A stretch of 64,000 bases of DNA, taken from Kitasatospora sp. MAP12-44. Its GTDB lineage: Bacteria; Actinomycetota; Actinomycetes; Streptomycetales; Streptomycetaceae. The position numbers and the translations under genes are program-made. Below the pieces are notes generated by a model. That model saw only the letters and a list, made by a program, of their open reading frames with translations, was not told the DNA's origin and ran no database searches. Shown one piece after another: positions 7,720-15,575 of this stretch (its first letter is position 1; every line of letters begins with the position of its first letter). The stretch spans positions 992,001 through 1,056,000 of the forward strand of contig NZ_JARZAE010000004.1 of assembly GCF_029892095.1 (NCBI RefSeq), given 5' to 3'.

Positions 7720-9483
7720 CTACGCGGCTAGGGCGGGGTCTAGCGGCTCGCTAGCCAACGAGAGGACCGTGACGGGCTCTGTGATGCCGTCCGGCGCCTG
7801 AGTGGCCGCCTGCGGGCTCGGCACGGCCGTCACGTCCTGGTCGCCGGTCACGTCCTGGTCGGCTTCGCCAGTCGGCACGGCCGTCGCGTCCTGGTGGTCG
7901 GCTTCGCCAGTGACCAGCTCGGCACCCGGGCTGTCGGGAATCTCAGCCGTAATCACGATCTGCTTCTTGGCGGAGCGCGGGAACAACTCGACCCGCACAC
8001 CGTGCTCTTCAAGCATTTCCCGCTTGGCGACGTCGTCCCCGGCGTGCCACTCGTCCGCCACGGTCTTTCCGGTCGGCACGTTGTGCCACCCGGCGGGACG
8101 CTCGGGAAGCTTCTTCAGCTTCTCGATTTCCTCGCCCATACCGACATACCGAGTGCGGAACCATTCGGAGTCGTCGGCAGAGTCGTACAGTCCGGCGTCA
8201 CGGTCGGCGCGCAGACGGGCCCGGTTCGCCTCAAGTTCCTTGATTTGAGAGGCGTATGCCGTCCCCGAGTCGTAAACGCGCTCCATGAGCTGACCGGACC
8301 CGTAGCGCGCCAGGAACCAAACCTCTGTCTCGGAATCGAGGCGACGAACACCGATGATCGGCGCGGGTCGGCAGTTGGCGGATTGCGGAAGTCCCTTGCT
8401 TCGACCGGTGCACGCGTACGCCGGTTCCGTCTTTCCCTTCGGCCCGACAGTGCCGGAACGCTGCAACGGCTCTCGGCACTGCCCACAAACGCCCACACCG
8501 GTAAGCCGGTTAATCGACTTCGGGGCGCGACGCCTAGGCACACTGGCGGGCTTCGCTGCGCACTTCTTAACCAGGGCCTCATGCGTCGCGCGGTCCCACA
8601 GTGCCGGGCCGACCTTGACCGGCTTTCCGTCCGCGCCGAGAACGGGCCGCTTAGCGTGCATGAGATAGCCCAGAGCGGCCTCACTGGTGAGAATCACAAT
8701 GAGGCCCTTAGCCGACCACGCTAGCCCCTTTGGTTCCCGCCCATGCTGAACCGCCCGCCAGTCCATCGGGGACAGGATTCCTGCGCGGGTCATCCGCCGC
8801 GCTTCGGTCCATGGGGTGATCTTCCCCGTCTTGTCGGCAAGGATGCGCTTAGCCGTCTTCCTGATTTCCTTGCACGACGTCGGCTCGAATTCCCGGCCTT
8901 CGACCTTTCCACCCGACCGCCGGATGTGCTGGTATCCGTAGCTGCACTGATTGGCGATCTTTCCGGCATCGCGCGCACGGGTCGATTCGTCTTGGTTCCG
9001 CTTTTTGATGTTGCGGTGTTCTATCTGCGCACCGAGAAGCTTGATATTGAAGTTCAGTTCGTCATTGACATCACTCAGGTTCCACCACCCCGGGTGGTCA
9101 GCCGTCAGAAGCCTTCGACCCGCCTTCGCGTTCTCCCGGGCCAGGTTCAGCCCCTCGGCCACGTCACGGCCGATACGGTCCACAGCGGACGCTGCAAGCC
9201 CGTCGTACGGCCCACGCTTCCCGGCCAGCCACGGGCCGAGCTGGGGACGGGTGTGAGGGTCGGAAGCGCCGGAGACCTCCCAGTCATCCGCCCACCCGAT
9301 GATGTGCGCGCCTTCTTCGCCAGCGGCCTTCAGGATTTGGTCACGCTGCTTGGTGGGACTGCTAGTTGAGCCCTTCACGCGGGACAGACGGCGCACGCCC
9401 AGCAGGCACTTCCCACACCCGTCGTACGGGGTCACAGGGGCGGCGGTCTCGTCGGCGGAGAGTCCAAATGCGTTGGTAGCCAC
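7720..9483 (-). CDS. Large serine integrase / site-specific recombinase
   Basis: 587 residues; catalyses integration and, with a directionality factor, excision of the element. The catalytic domain has the nucleophile in RRLSRVKG (Ser34), with SPTKQRDQI and the arginine motif SAVDRIGRD. A recombinase domain follows, then a zinc-ribbon (CGQC ... CTGRS ... NCRP) and a coiled-coil region (about residues 420-480) with ELEANRARL and EEIEKLKKL. The N-terminus carries about 20 residues more than usual before the catalytic serine, including a CGKC pair. The C-terminal 70 residues are a tail of imperfect repeats around TAVPTGEADQDVTG. GTG start at 9483 after AGGCAGGTAA. Confidence 0.95.
   Translation of the reverse strand: MATNAFGLSADETAAPVTPYDGCGKCLLGVRRLSRVKGSTSSPTKQRDQILKAAGEEGAHIIGWADDWEVSGASDPHTRPQLGPWLAGKRGPYDGLAASAVDRIGRDVAEGLNLARENAKAGRRLLTADHPGWWNLSDVNDELNFNIKLLGAQIEHRNIKKRNQDESTRARDAGKIANQCSYGYQHIRRSGGKVEGREFEPTSCKEIRKTAKRILADKTGKITPWTEARRMTRAGILSPMDWRAVQHGREPKGLAWSAKGLIVILTSEAALGYLMHAKRPVLGADGKPVKVGPALWDRATHEALVKKCAAKPASVPRRRAPKSINRLTGVGVCGQCREPLQRSGTVGPKGKTEPAYACTGRSKGLPQSANCRPAPIIGVRRLDSETEVWFLARYGSGQLMERVYDSGTAYASQIKELEANRARLRADRDAGLYDSADDSEWFRTRYVGMGEEIEKLKKLPERPAGWHNVPTGKTVADEWHAGDDVAKREMLEEHGVRVELFPRSAKKQIVITAEIPDSPGAELVTGEADHQDATAVPTGEADQDVTGDQDVTAVPSPQAATQAPDGITEPVTVLSLASEPLDPALAA
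7818..7925. repeat. Imperfect tandem repeats in integrase 3' end
   Basis: Repeated units of the type CACGTCCTGGTCG and GGCTTCGCCAGT encode the variable acidic C-terminal tail of the integrase. They look like slippage-prone minisatellite DNA. Boundaries are approximate. Confidence 0.65.
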
Positions 9484-9495
9484 GGGTGTTACCTG

Positions 9496-9543
9496 CCTAA
9501 CTAGGTCTGAGGGTCACTAGTTAGGGAGCACAAGCCATGCCGA
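9496..9543. promoter_or_regulatory. Candidate integrase operator: inverted repeat plus shared 30-bp motif
   Basis: A perfect 9-bp inverted repeat, CCTAACTAG and CTAGTTAGG, spans 9496-9525 with a 12-nt spacer. It overlaps TCAC-N4-TAGGGAGCACA-N5-TGCCGA at 9514-9543, the motif also duplicated at 6516-6545 and 6574-6603. It lies 12-60 bp upstream of the integrase start, where a promoter or operator would be. An attachment-site arm is an alternative, but the gene break at 9578-9590 puts the crossover further right. Confidence 0.6.
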
Positions 9544-9559
9544 CCGCTGAGCCCGGCGG

Positions 9560-9605
9560 CAACTTCTCTTAGGCGAACTACCCGAACGGGTTGTCGTCGA
9601 AGTTG
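9560..9605. other. Probable right attachment junction of the element
   Basis: Homology to the phospholipase reading frame stops within a few codons of ...NFDDNPFG-stop (TAG at 9578-9580), and low-GC element DNA begins there. The integrase gene starts about 95 bp away. The exact crossover dinucleotide cannot be read without the partner junction, which lies left of the window. Confidence 0.6.
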
Positions 9606-10297
9606 TCGGCCTCCTGGTAGACCCGCCACGAGACGCCCGCGTCCTGCAGCATCTCCGGGTAGGTGGCCCAGGAGTAGCCCGCCTCGCTGTTGTCGGTGAC
9701 CGGGCCGCCGGCGGTACCCAGCGGGTCGATCATGCCGGTCCACTGGTAGAGCCGGTTCGGGTTGGTCGGGCCCTGGACCGAGCAGAAGTACTGGTCGCAG
9801 ATGGTGAACGCGTCCGCCAGGCCGTAGTGGAACGGGATGTCCGCGCGGTTGTAGTAGCCCATGGTGAACCCGGTCTTCTCCGGGATCCAGTTGTTGTACA
9901 GCCCGCCGTTCCACGCGCCGTGCGTCCCGGACCACCCGTGGTCCAGGTCGCCGACCTGCTGGGCGTCGGTGGTGGCGGTGTTCAGGTGCCACGGCTGCAG
10001 GATGGTGCCGCCGCCGGCGGAGCCCTTGGTCGACTGGTTCCACACGGTCGAGCTCTTGGGGAAGCGCAGCAGCGAGGTGTCGCCGAAGCCGCGGACACCC
10101 TGCAGGGTGCCGTAGTAGTGGTCGAACGAGCGGTTCTCCTGCATCAGGATCACGACGTGCTTGACCGAGGAGAGCGAACCGCTGCCGGTGCTCGCCGCCA
10201 TCGCGCGGCGGACCGAACCGGGAAGCACGCCGAGCGCGCTGCCGGCACCGAGGGCGGCAGCCGAACCGAGCAGAGTCCGGCGGGAGATCGGTGACAT
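9578..10297 (-). pseudogene. Phospholipase C / phosphoesterase gene, 3' part removed by the element
   Basis: Tat-exported phosphoesterase of the phospholipase C/acid phosphatase family, here only 239 codons, whereas such proteins normally run to roughly 450-700. The start at 10297 gives a twin-arginine signal (SRRTLLGSAAALGAGS). The family core follows: VKHVVILMQENRSFDHYYGT with the metal-binding Glu-Asn, then NPNRLYQWTG. The frame ends abruptly after YQEADNFDDNPFG, where the family normally continues for hundreds of residues. The lost part should lie beyond the left end of the element, so excision could restore the gene. As it stands the product lacks the C-terminal metal ligands and is unlikely to be active. 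Confidence 0.88.
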
Positions 10298-10409
10298 GCG
10301 GGGACCTTTCGTCAGCGCCGTCGACAGAGCCGCCGACACGCACGGAGGCGGCGGCCGCATGCGGCGTTCGTGGGTCACGACTACCGAGAAGGGTGCTGCA
10401 GGGCCGCGT

Positions 10410-10427
10410 AACTTGTCTGCACAAGTT
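10410..10427. promoter_or_regulatory. Inverted repeat upstream of the phospholipase gene
   Basis: AACTTGT-CTGC-ACAAGTT, a perfect 7-bp inverted repeat about 115 bp upstream of the phospholipase start, in the divergent gap towards the Smr gene. A dimeric repressor site is plausible. The rest of 10298-10637 shows nothing else I can name. Confidence 0.45.
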
Positions 10428-10637
10428 CGCTGTACGGCACATGACGCGCAGACAACAAAACGGCGAGCAACGGCGAGCACCCACCAGGGCATCATCTTGT
10501 TGACGATCCGTCAATTAGCTTGCCCGGAAACCATGCTGCCGCTCTCCACGGCACCCCGATCCCGCGCCTCCCACCCCGCGTAGGCTGCCCATCGTCCCGC
10601 CATCCCGACCGCCCACCGCGCCCCCTGGAGTCCGACC

Positions 10638-10901
10638 TTGCTGACCCTGGACCTGCACCCGGTCTTCCGCAACAACCGCGACATCGAACTCGCCCTGCGC
10701 GAAGTGCTCTTCAAGGCGCTGCGCACCGGCGAACCGGTCGTCGAGATCATCCCCGGCAAGGGCACCGGCCAGCTGAAGAAGCGGGTGCTCGCCCTCCTCG
10801 CCCAGCGCCACATCAGGAAGCTCTACCTGCGCGTGGAGGCCGACCAGACCAACACCGGCCGCATCCTGGTCCACTTCGCCACCCCCGAACGGCAGGGGTG
10901 A
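10638..10901 (+). CDS. Smr-domain protein
   Basis: 87 residues, a stand-alone Smr domain of the type found at the C-terminus of MutS2, where it has nicking nuclease activity. It opens with LTLDLHPVF (the LDLH block), has a helix with RDIELALREVLFKAL, then VVEIIPGKGTGQLKKRVLALL, which contains the conserved G-K-G loop, and ends with a strand pair. The start is TTG at 10638, with GGAG shortly upstream. Stand-alone Smr proteins are common in actinobacteria; the biological role is not established here. Confidence 0.85.
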   Translation: MLTLDLHPVFRNNRDIELALREVLFKALRTGEPVVEIIPGKGTGQLKKRVLALLAQRHIRKLYLRVEADQTNTGRILVHFATPERQG

Positions 10902-11235
10902 GCAGGAGGGGGCGAGCGGGAGGGGTGAGCGGGAGGGGTGAGCGGGGAAGGGTGGGCGGCCGGGACCTAGGGCGGGGCGGTCGACCGGTCCCGGCCGCGG
11001 CACAACCGGTGCACAGCCGGCCTGCCGGGCAGCCCCGCTCTTGGGGGGTGGAGGGCTGCCGTGACCCGGAATGCTAGCCCCGCCCGCGACCGGTGAACAG
11101 GCCCATGACCAGGCCTTTTTCCGGACACGGACATGCCAGAGCCGCAACGGCGGGCACACGCCCCCGCCCGTTCAGTTCGGACGTGACCGTCATAGTAGGG
11201 TCTGACGTATTGTCAGTTCATCTATGGGAGCGGCG
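10902..11235. other. Gene-free region with G-rich tandem repeat
   Basis: At 10899-10950 a short unit of the type GGTGAGCGGGAG is repeated about four times directly after the Smr gene. At 11202-11216 CTGAC-GTATT-GTCAG forms a small inverted repeat 20 bp before the next start, like a TetR-type operator. No gene is evident. Confidence 0.55.
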
Positions 11236-12213
11236 ATGACGGACCCCGTAGCGGGCGAATCAGACGCGGGTGGGGTATCGGGAAACCACTTCCACGGCCC
11301 AGCCGCGGTCTCGCTCGGCAGTGGCCCCCAGAACAACTATTTCCTCGGCCCACCCGCGCCCCCGCACCCCACGGGGAAGAGGAAGCGCATCGCGTTGGCG
11401 GCCGCCGGCGCCTTGGTGCTGATTGGCGGCGGAAGCGCGCTCTTGATCAGGTTGCCCATGAGTCCGGACCGAAACCCGTCAACCCCGGTCAAGATCGAAC
11501 AAGTCGCCCCGCTGAACACCGACCCGAACGAGAGCTTCGTCGCCCAGGGCAGTGTTCAGCTCAGCCCGAGCCAACTCGCCAAGGTGGACAAGTTCGACTC
11601 CAAGGGTCTGGCGGCACTGCTCCCGGCCGGCAGCGCCGTCCCGACCGACAGCGGCTTCATCGGCGCCACCCTGATGGGCGCTGCCACCAAGACCGTGACT
11701 ATCACCGGCATGCACATCCTCAAGCAGTGCCAACCACCGCTCACCGGAACCGACTTCTACAACCCGCCGGCCGGTCTTGACCCCACCATCAGCCTCGGCT
11801 TCGACCTGGACAGTCCGATCACCTACGCCCAGGTGTCCCAAGGCGGCGAATACAGCGGCAACTTCTTTCAGCAGAACACCATCTCGCTGGCGCCCGGAGA
11901 GACCAGAACGCTCGCGGTCTACGTCACAACTCACCAGCACTACTGCAGGTTCAGCTTCCAGATGACGGTGGCCACCACGTACGGAACGGTCACGGAGAAC
12001 ATCGACAACGGCGGCAAGCAGTTCCAGCTCACGGCCCAGGCGGAGAAGGCCGACCAGTCGGGGGCGGACTTCTCCCACTACCAGGCTGTCTACGTCGGCG
12101 GCGTCGTAGTCCACCCCGGCGAAGGGTGGACGCGGGTGAATCCGAAGACCTACGACGAAACCGAGGATCCAGCCTCCTTCCCCCCTCCCACCCCCACCGG
12201 CAACCAGCCCTGA
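11236..12213 (+). CDS. Single-pass membrane protein of unknown function
   Basis: 325 residues from the ATG at 11236, chosen over the ATG at 11224 because GGGAG precedes it at the right distance. Residues 1-50 are cytoplasmic, with the odd motif GNHFHGPAAVSLGSGPQNNYFLG, similar in style to tags seen on effector-associated actinobacterial proteins. One membrane segment (RIALAAAGALVLIGGGSALLI) follows. The outside part, about 260 residues, contains two or more cysteines and beta-rich sequence, with no recognised catalytic motif. An inverted repeat at 11202-11216 may control it. Confidence 0.72.
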   Translation: MTDPVAGESDAGGVSGNHFHGPAAVSLGSGPQNNYFLGPPAPPHPTGKRKRIALAAAGALVLIGGGSALLIRLPMSPDRNPSTPVKIEQVAPLNTDPNESFVAQGSVQLSPSQLAKVDKFDSKGLAALLPAGSAVPTDSGFIGATLMGAATKTVTITGMHILKQCQPPLTGTDFYNPPAGLDPTISLGFDLDSPITYAQVSQGGEYSGNFFQQNTISLAPGETRTLAVYVTTHQHYCRFSFQMTVATTYGTVTENIDNGGKQFQLTAQAEKADQSGADFSHYQAVYVGGVVVHPGEGWTRVNPKTYDETEDPASFPPPTPTGNQP

Positions 12214-12236
12214 GCCCGGCAGCTTCAGCGCGTACG

Positions 12237-12773
12237 TCACTGGCCGTGTGCGCTCAGCCAGGTGTCGAGGGCGGCGAAGTCCGCGTCGGTCAGACCCCGG
12301 CACGGGTCGACGTGGTGCAGCAGGGCCTGTGCCGGGTAGTGCGCACGGACCCAGGCGCGGTCGTTGTCGGTGGTCTCGTCGTCGATCCAGGCGAACGGCC
12401 GGCCGGCCGCCCAGTCGAGCAGCGCGCGGGTCTTCCAGTGCAGGCCGGCCCGCCAGGTCTGCTCGTCCTCATCCACCGAGTCCGGCCAGCTCACCACCGG
12501 CAGCTCCGGCAGGCCGATCAGCGGGGCGATGAACTCATTGGCGTCCTCCATCCAGGCGGTGGCCCAGACAAGTTCGCACGGCAGCGCCGCCAGTCGGAGC
12601 CCATGCTCGGGATTGATCCTGACCAGTAGCGGATTCGCGTCGGCCCACTCCGGTTCGGGTCCCTTGCGGCACGACGAATAGGTCGGATACGCGGGATACG
12701 ACGGCGCGCAGAAGGGAAGGAGCGGCCCGTCGACGTCGACGAAGAGCAGGGGGCGCTGCGTGGAGCCGGTCAT
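12237..12773 (-). CDS. HAD-like hydrolase
   Basis: 178 residues. The N-terminal LLFVDVDGPLLPF is HAD motif I (DxD nucleophile pair); WATAWMEDANEFIAP suggests motif II; FAWIDDETTDND matches the C-terminal acidic motif IV. Members of this small actinobacterial family are annotated as HAD-superfamily or secreted-like proteins, with substrate unknown. ATG start at 12773. The gene converges on the membrane protein gene with 23 bp between stops. A damaged copy of its 5' end lies at 14517-14625. Confidence 0.8.
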   Translation of the reverse strand: MTGSTQRPLLFVDVDGPLLPFCAPSYPAYPTYSSCRKGPEPEWADANPLLVRINPEHGLRLAALPCELVWATAWMEDANEFIAPLIGLPELPVVSWPDSVDEDEQTWRAGLHWKTRALLDWAAGRPFAWIDDETTDNDRAWVRAHYPAQALLHHVDPCRGLTDADFAALDTWLSAHGQ

Positions 12774-13005
12774 GCCTCCACGGTAGCCGCTCCGGGACGA
12801 GCCAAGTGATCTTGGTCTGGGGCGGGAAGACCGCCCAATCCGGTAGCGGCCGTGCCCCCCGTTCCTGCTCGTAGACCCCGGTGGCGTTCGCGAGCGTGGA
12901 GCGAGCCGAGACGTGGTGTCGAGTTGGCCCGCGACGACCTACTTACGCCAGCAGACCGACCAGCTGTAGTGCCACGCTGAGCAGAACCGAACGAGGGAAG
13001 GTCTA

Positions 13006-13716
13006 GTGCTCCAGCACCTCATCAACCAGGACGAGGGCTTGCGGATGGTCCCCATCGACCGGAACGAGCTGACCACTGCGGTCGACCAACTCCGCGCGGA
13101 GCTGCGAGCCTTGCCCACGGGGTCCGATCTCGCCCGGACTCGGGTCCTGACCAGGTGGATCGGTATCGGCCAGATGAGCCTGGGCAACCACGACGAGGCC
13201 CGTACGTTTCTCCGGCAGTCGCTCGACCTAGCCGCAGCGATTGGCAACACCCGAGCAGTCGTCGCTACCGGGCTCAACCTCGGCGACGCTCACCGCTACG
13301 CCGGTGACGTACAGACTGCGGATGCGCTCTACCGCAGTGCCCTGAGCACCGCGCGAAGCCAGCACCCGGAACTTGTGGACTTTGCGCTTCAGCACACCGG
13401 CAAGCACCTGATGGAGCGCGGCGACCTCGCGGGTGCCCAGGCCCATCTCCAAGAAGCGCTGCGGCTGCGGATCGTCAAGGGAGACGCCGGGCTGGTCGAG
13501 TCCACGCAGGCAGCACTCGCCCGGGTGGAACTGCTGATCGGCCAGGCCGACACAACGGCGGCAGACGGCGTGGTGCCGCGCCAGTGGAGCGGCCAGTGGA
13601 CCTGTCACGAACCTTCCACCGGTCCCTGCGTAGTGCCGGTATGTTCAGCCGAGTGGACGCCCCCGCCGCCGCCTACGTCAAGTCGCGCGTCCAGCCAGGA
13701 GACGTCGTCCTGGTGA
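13006..13716 (+). CDS. TPR-repeat protein, possibly a truncated regulator
   Basis: About 190 residues of tetratricopeptide repeats are clear: RWIGIGQMSLGNHDEARTFLRQSLDLA, LNLGDAHRYAGDVQTADALYRSAL and TGKHLMERGDLAGAQAHLQEALRL. Such C-terminal blocks usually follow a helix-turn-helix domain in Streptomyces regulators, which is absent here; the upstream 230 bp show only broken frames. After residue about 190 the sequence loses TPR character and becomes Pro/Ser-rich. A frameshift is likely: another plus frame at 13584-13895 carries AYVKSRVQPGDVVLVK, resembling the end of a Mur ligase. Probably a gene remnant. Confidence 0.55.
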   Translation: MLQHLINQDEGLRMVPIDRNELTTAVDQLRAELRALPTGSDLARTRVLTRWIGIGQMSLGNHDEARTFLRQSLDLAAAIGNTRAVVATGLNLGDAHRYAGDVQTADALYRSALSTARSQHPELVDFALQHTGKHLMERGDLAGAQAHLQEALRLRIVKGDAGLVESTQAALARVELLIGQADTTAADGVVPRQWSGQWTCHEPSTGPCVVPVCSAEWTPPPPPTSSRASSQETSSW

Positions 13717-13993
13717 AGGCTCACGCGGCGGCATGCGCTGGCAGATCGCTCAAGAAACTTCTCGGTCAGCCCGTCACCGGAATGGGCTCTTGGGCCCCCA
13801 GTGACACACCCATTGGACTGTCCCGTATGTGCTCTGCCCCGCGTGCATGGACGGGCGGGGCAGCGGACCCCGTTATGGGGAGGCTTGCTCAATAGCGATC
13901 CGCCTGACAGGCCGATCGTGCTTGACTGACCGTCAACTCGCCAGCACGGCTGGAGACTGGTCGATGGCGCGACTACGAGATATGAGGATAGAC

Positions 13994-14374
13994 ATGTCGC
14001 AGGTCAAGTACACCGTGGAGCACGAGTGGCTGCGAGTGGAGGCCGACGGGGTGGTCACGGTCGGCATCACGGATTTCGCCCAGGGCCATCTTGGGGACAT
14101 CGTGTTCATCCAGCTGCCCGAGGTCGGAGCCGAGCTTGCGAAGGGCGATGAAGCGGCTGTGATCGAGTCAGTCAAGGCGGCGAGCGAGATCATGATGCCG
14201 GTGGCCGGCACGGTTACTGAGATCAACGAGTCCTTGGCCGACGAGCCGGGCAAGATCAACGAAGACCCCATGGGGGCCGGCTGGTTCTTCAAGATGCAGG
14301 TGACCGACGCGGCCGCGCTCAACAGCCTGATGGACGAAGCCGCGTATGCCGCCATGATCAAGGGGCAGCAGTGA
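13994..14374 (+). CDS. gcvH: Glycine cleavage system H protein
   Basis: 126 residues; the lipoyl-carrying shuttle of the glycine cleavage complex. The N-terminus KYTVEHEWLRVEADGVVTVGIT, the lipoylation motif IESVKAASE with its lysine, PVAGTVTEIN and the PMGAGWFFKM block are all canonical, and the length is normal. GAGG precedes the ATG at 13994. No gcvT, gcvP or glyA lies nearby, so it is a stand-alone copy between gene remnants. It may serve as a lipoyl carrier or be a second paralogue. Confidence 0.93.
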   Translation: MSQVKYTVEHEWLRVEADGVVTVGITDFAQGHLGDIVFIQLPEVGAELAKGDEAAVIESVKAASEIMMPVAGTVTEINESLADEPGKINEDPMGAGWFFKMQVTDAAALNSLMDEAAYAAMIKGQQ

Positions 14375-14516
14375 TCGCGGTGTAGCGGTACTTGGCACCA
14401 GGGAGGCTGTCACACCATCGGAGGTGGCAGCCTCGACGTTTCCCGTTGCGATGGGCAGCCTGGGCCGCCTTGGAGAGGGGCATGTAGAGGACGTGTACCC
14501 CAACACCTCGGGACAC

Positions 14517-14625
14517 CGGGTCCCTTTCGCTGCGACGGACAGGTCGGATACGCGGGATACGACGGCGCGCCGAAGGGGAGGAGCGGTCCGTCGATGTCGG
14601 CCAAGTGATCTTGGTCTGGGGCGGG
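14517..14625 (-). pseudogene. Decayed duplicate of the HAD gene 5' end
   Basis: The stretch reads DGPLLPFGAPSYPAYPT on the minus strand, nearly identical to the HAD gene at 12237-12773. It continues on the upstream side with 26 bases identical to 12801-12826. Between these blocks about 70 bp, including the start codon, are missing, and beyond the match the frame degenerates. It is therefore a dead fragment. Flanking 14375-14516 shows nothing else. Confidence 0.8.
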
Positions 14626-14674
14626 CCGCCGGGAGGGGTTACGGCTCCTCGGGCGGTGAGCCGTACGGCAGTTG

Positions 14675-15526
14675 CTACTGGCAGGTGTAGGTGAAGGTGG
14701 TGGCCGCCGACAGGGACTGCGGGGAGAGGACGTCGAGGGTGGCGGTGGCCCGCATGCTCCCGTGGCCGTCGAAGGTCCAGCGCAGGACGACGTCCGTGTG
14801 CTTGCTGCCCTTGGCGATCGGCTGGGACAGGTCGTCGGAGAGGGTGCCGTCGCTGCGCTCCCAGCGGTAGCGGACGGTACCGGTCCCGCCGTCGGTCTGC
14901 AGGGTGCCGGTGACCACGGCGGTGCCGTTGCATCCGGGGCCGGCCGGGTCGGTGTGCACGGCGACGCCGGTCACCTGGACGGCCGGTGCGTAGCGCTGCC
15001 AGGCCAGGAAGGCGAGGACGGCCAGCAGGACGGCGGCCGGGAGCAGCCAGCCGCCGAGCGCCCGGCGGCGGCGCCGTGCGGTGGGGGCGGGCGCGGCGTC
15101 CGAACCGTCGGCGAGGGTGGCGTCGCCGTGCCAGACGGCGGCGGCGAGAGCGGGGACCGGGACGGCGAGGGCCGGGACGCCCGGGCCGAAGCGCCGCAGC
15201 TCGTCCGGGGCTGGGTGCGGCATGGTGTGCTCGCCGGGCTCTTCGACGGGCACCTCAGCGGCCACGTCGGGCTCGTTCGGCAGCTCGGTTGGGGCCGCCG
15301 GGAGCACGATCGTGTCGGCGGCGGCCGGCGCCTCGTCCGGTGCGCGCTTGGCGAGGCTGACGGTGATGACCGGGATGGCGGGGGTCGGCCAGGCCGTGTC
15401 GTCGAGCAGGGTCGCGCTGTCGTCGGGGTCGGGCAGTGCGACCGTGACGTCGGGTACCCGGCCCAGGCGGAACGTACGGTCGGGGTTCGGCTCGGCGGGC
15501 GTCGGGGGCTGCTGCGGGGTCGTCAT
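14675..15526 (-). CDS. Single-pass membrane protein, likely partner of the adjacent kinase
   Basis: 283 residues: a long Pro/Ala-rich, mostly disordered cytoplasmic part with possible phospho-acceptor threonines, a basic RRRRR stop followed by one membrane helix (LLPAAVLLAVLAFLAW), and an outside domain of about 100 residues with two cysteines (GPGCNGTAVV and TYTCQ). The outside domain is beta-rich, with RYRWERSDGT, in the style of an Ig-like fold. It starts 49 bp after the kinase stop in the same orientation, so they form an operon. The function of this protein is not known; substrate or co-sensor are possibilities. Confidence 0.75.
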   Translation of the reverse strand: MTTPQQPPTPAEPNPDRTFRLGRVPDVTVALPDPDDSATLLDDTAWPTPAIPVITVSLAKRAPDEAPAAADTIVLPAAPTELPNEPDVAAEVPVEEPGEHTMPHPAPDELRRFGPGVPALAVPVPALAAAVWHGDATLADGSDAAPAPTARRRRRALGGWLLPAAVLLAVLAFLAWQRYAPAVQVTGVAVHTDPAGPGCNGTAVVTGTLQTDGGTGTVRYRWERSDGTLSDDLSQPIAKGSKHTDVVLRWTFDGHGSMRATATLDVLSPQSLSAATTFTYTCQ

Positions 15527-15575
15527 GGAGGTTCCCTGGTGCGAGGTCGTCGGGTGAGTGCGAGGGCCGGTGCGC

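Larger units (their letters stand above)
1..9577. mobile_element. Integrated phage-type element (partial; right end in window)
   Basis: All genes read leftward: serine integrase at the right end, then small genes, tRNA-like genes, HNH nucleases, terminase, portal, protease and HK97 capsid. Base composition is clearly less GC-rich than the chromosomal DNA to the right, and the switch coincides with the truncated phospholipase gene at 9578. The head-and-packaging module starts only about 4.6 kb from the integrase, with no replication, repressor or lysis gene between them. The left part lies outside the window, so completeness cannot be judged. It may be a temperate phage, a decayed prophage, or a capsid-forming satellite that borrows tails. 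Confidence 0.9.

Noticed and set aside
9496-9525. 9-bp inverted repeat as the attachment crossover site
   Set aside because: The phospholipase frame breaks at 9578-9590, some 60-80 bp away, so the repeat lies wholly on the element side; an operator is more likely.
13584-13895. Independent 103-residue gene resembling a Mur ligase end
   Set aside because: Only one short PGDVVLVK-type match is seen, with no start support; I treat it as a possible remnant or frameshift product of the TPR locus.
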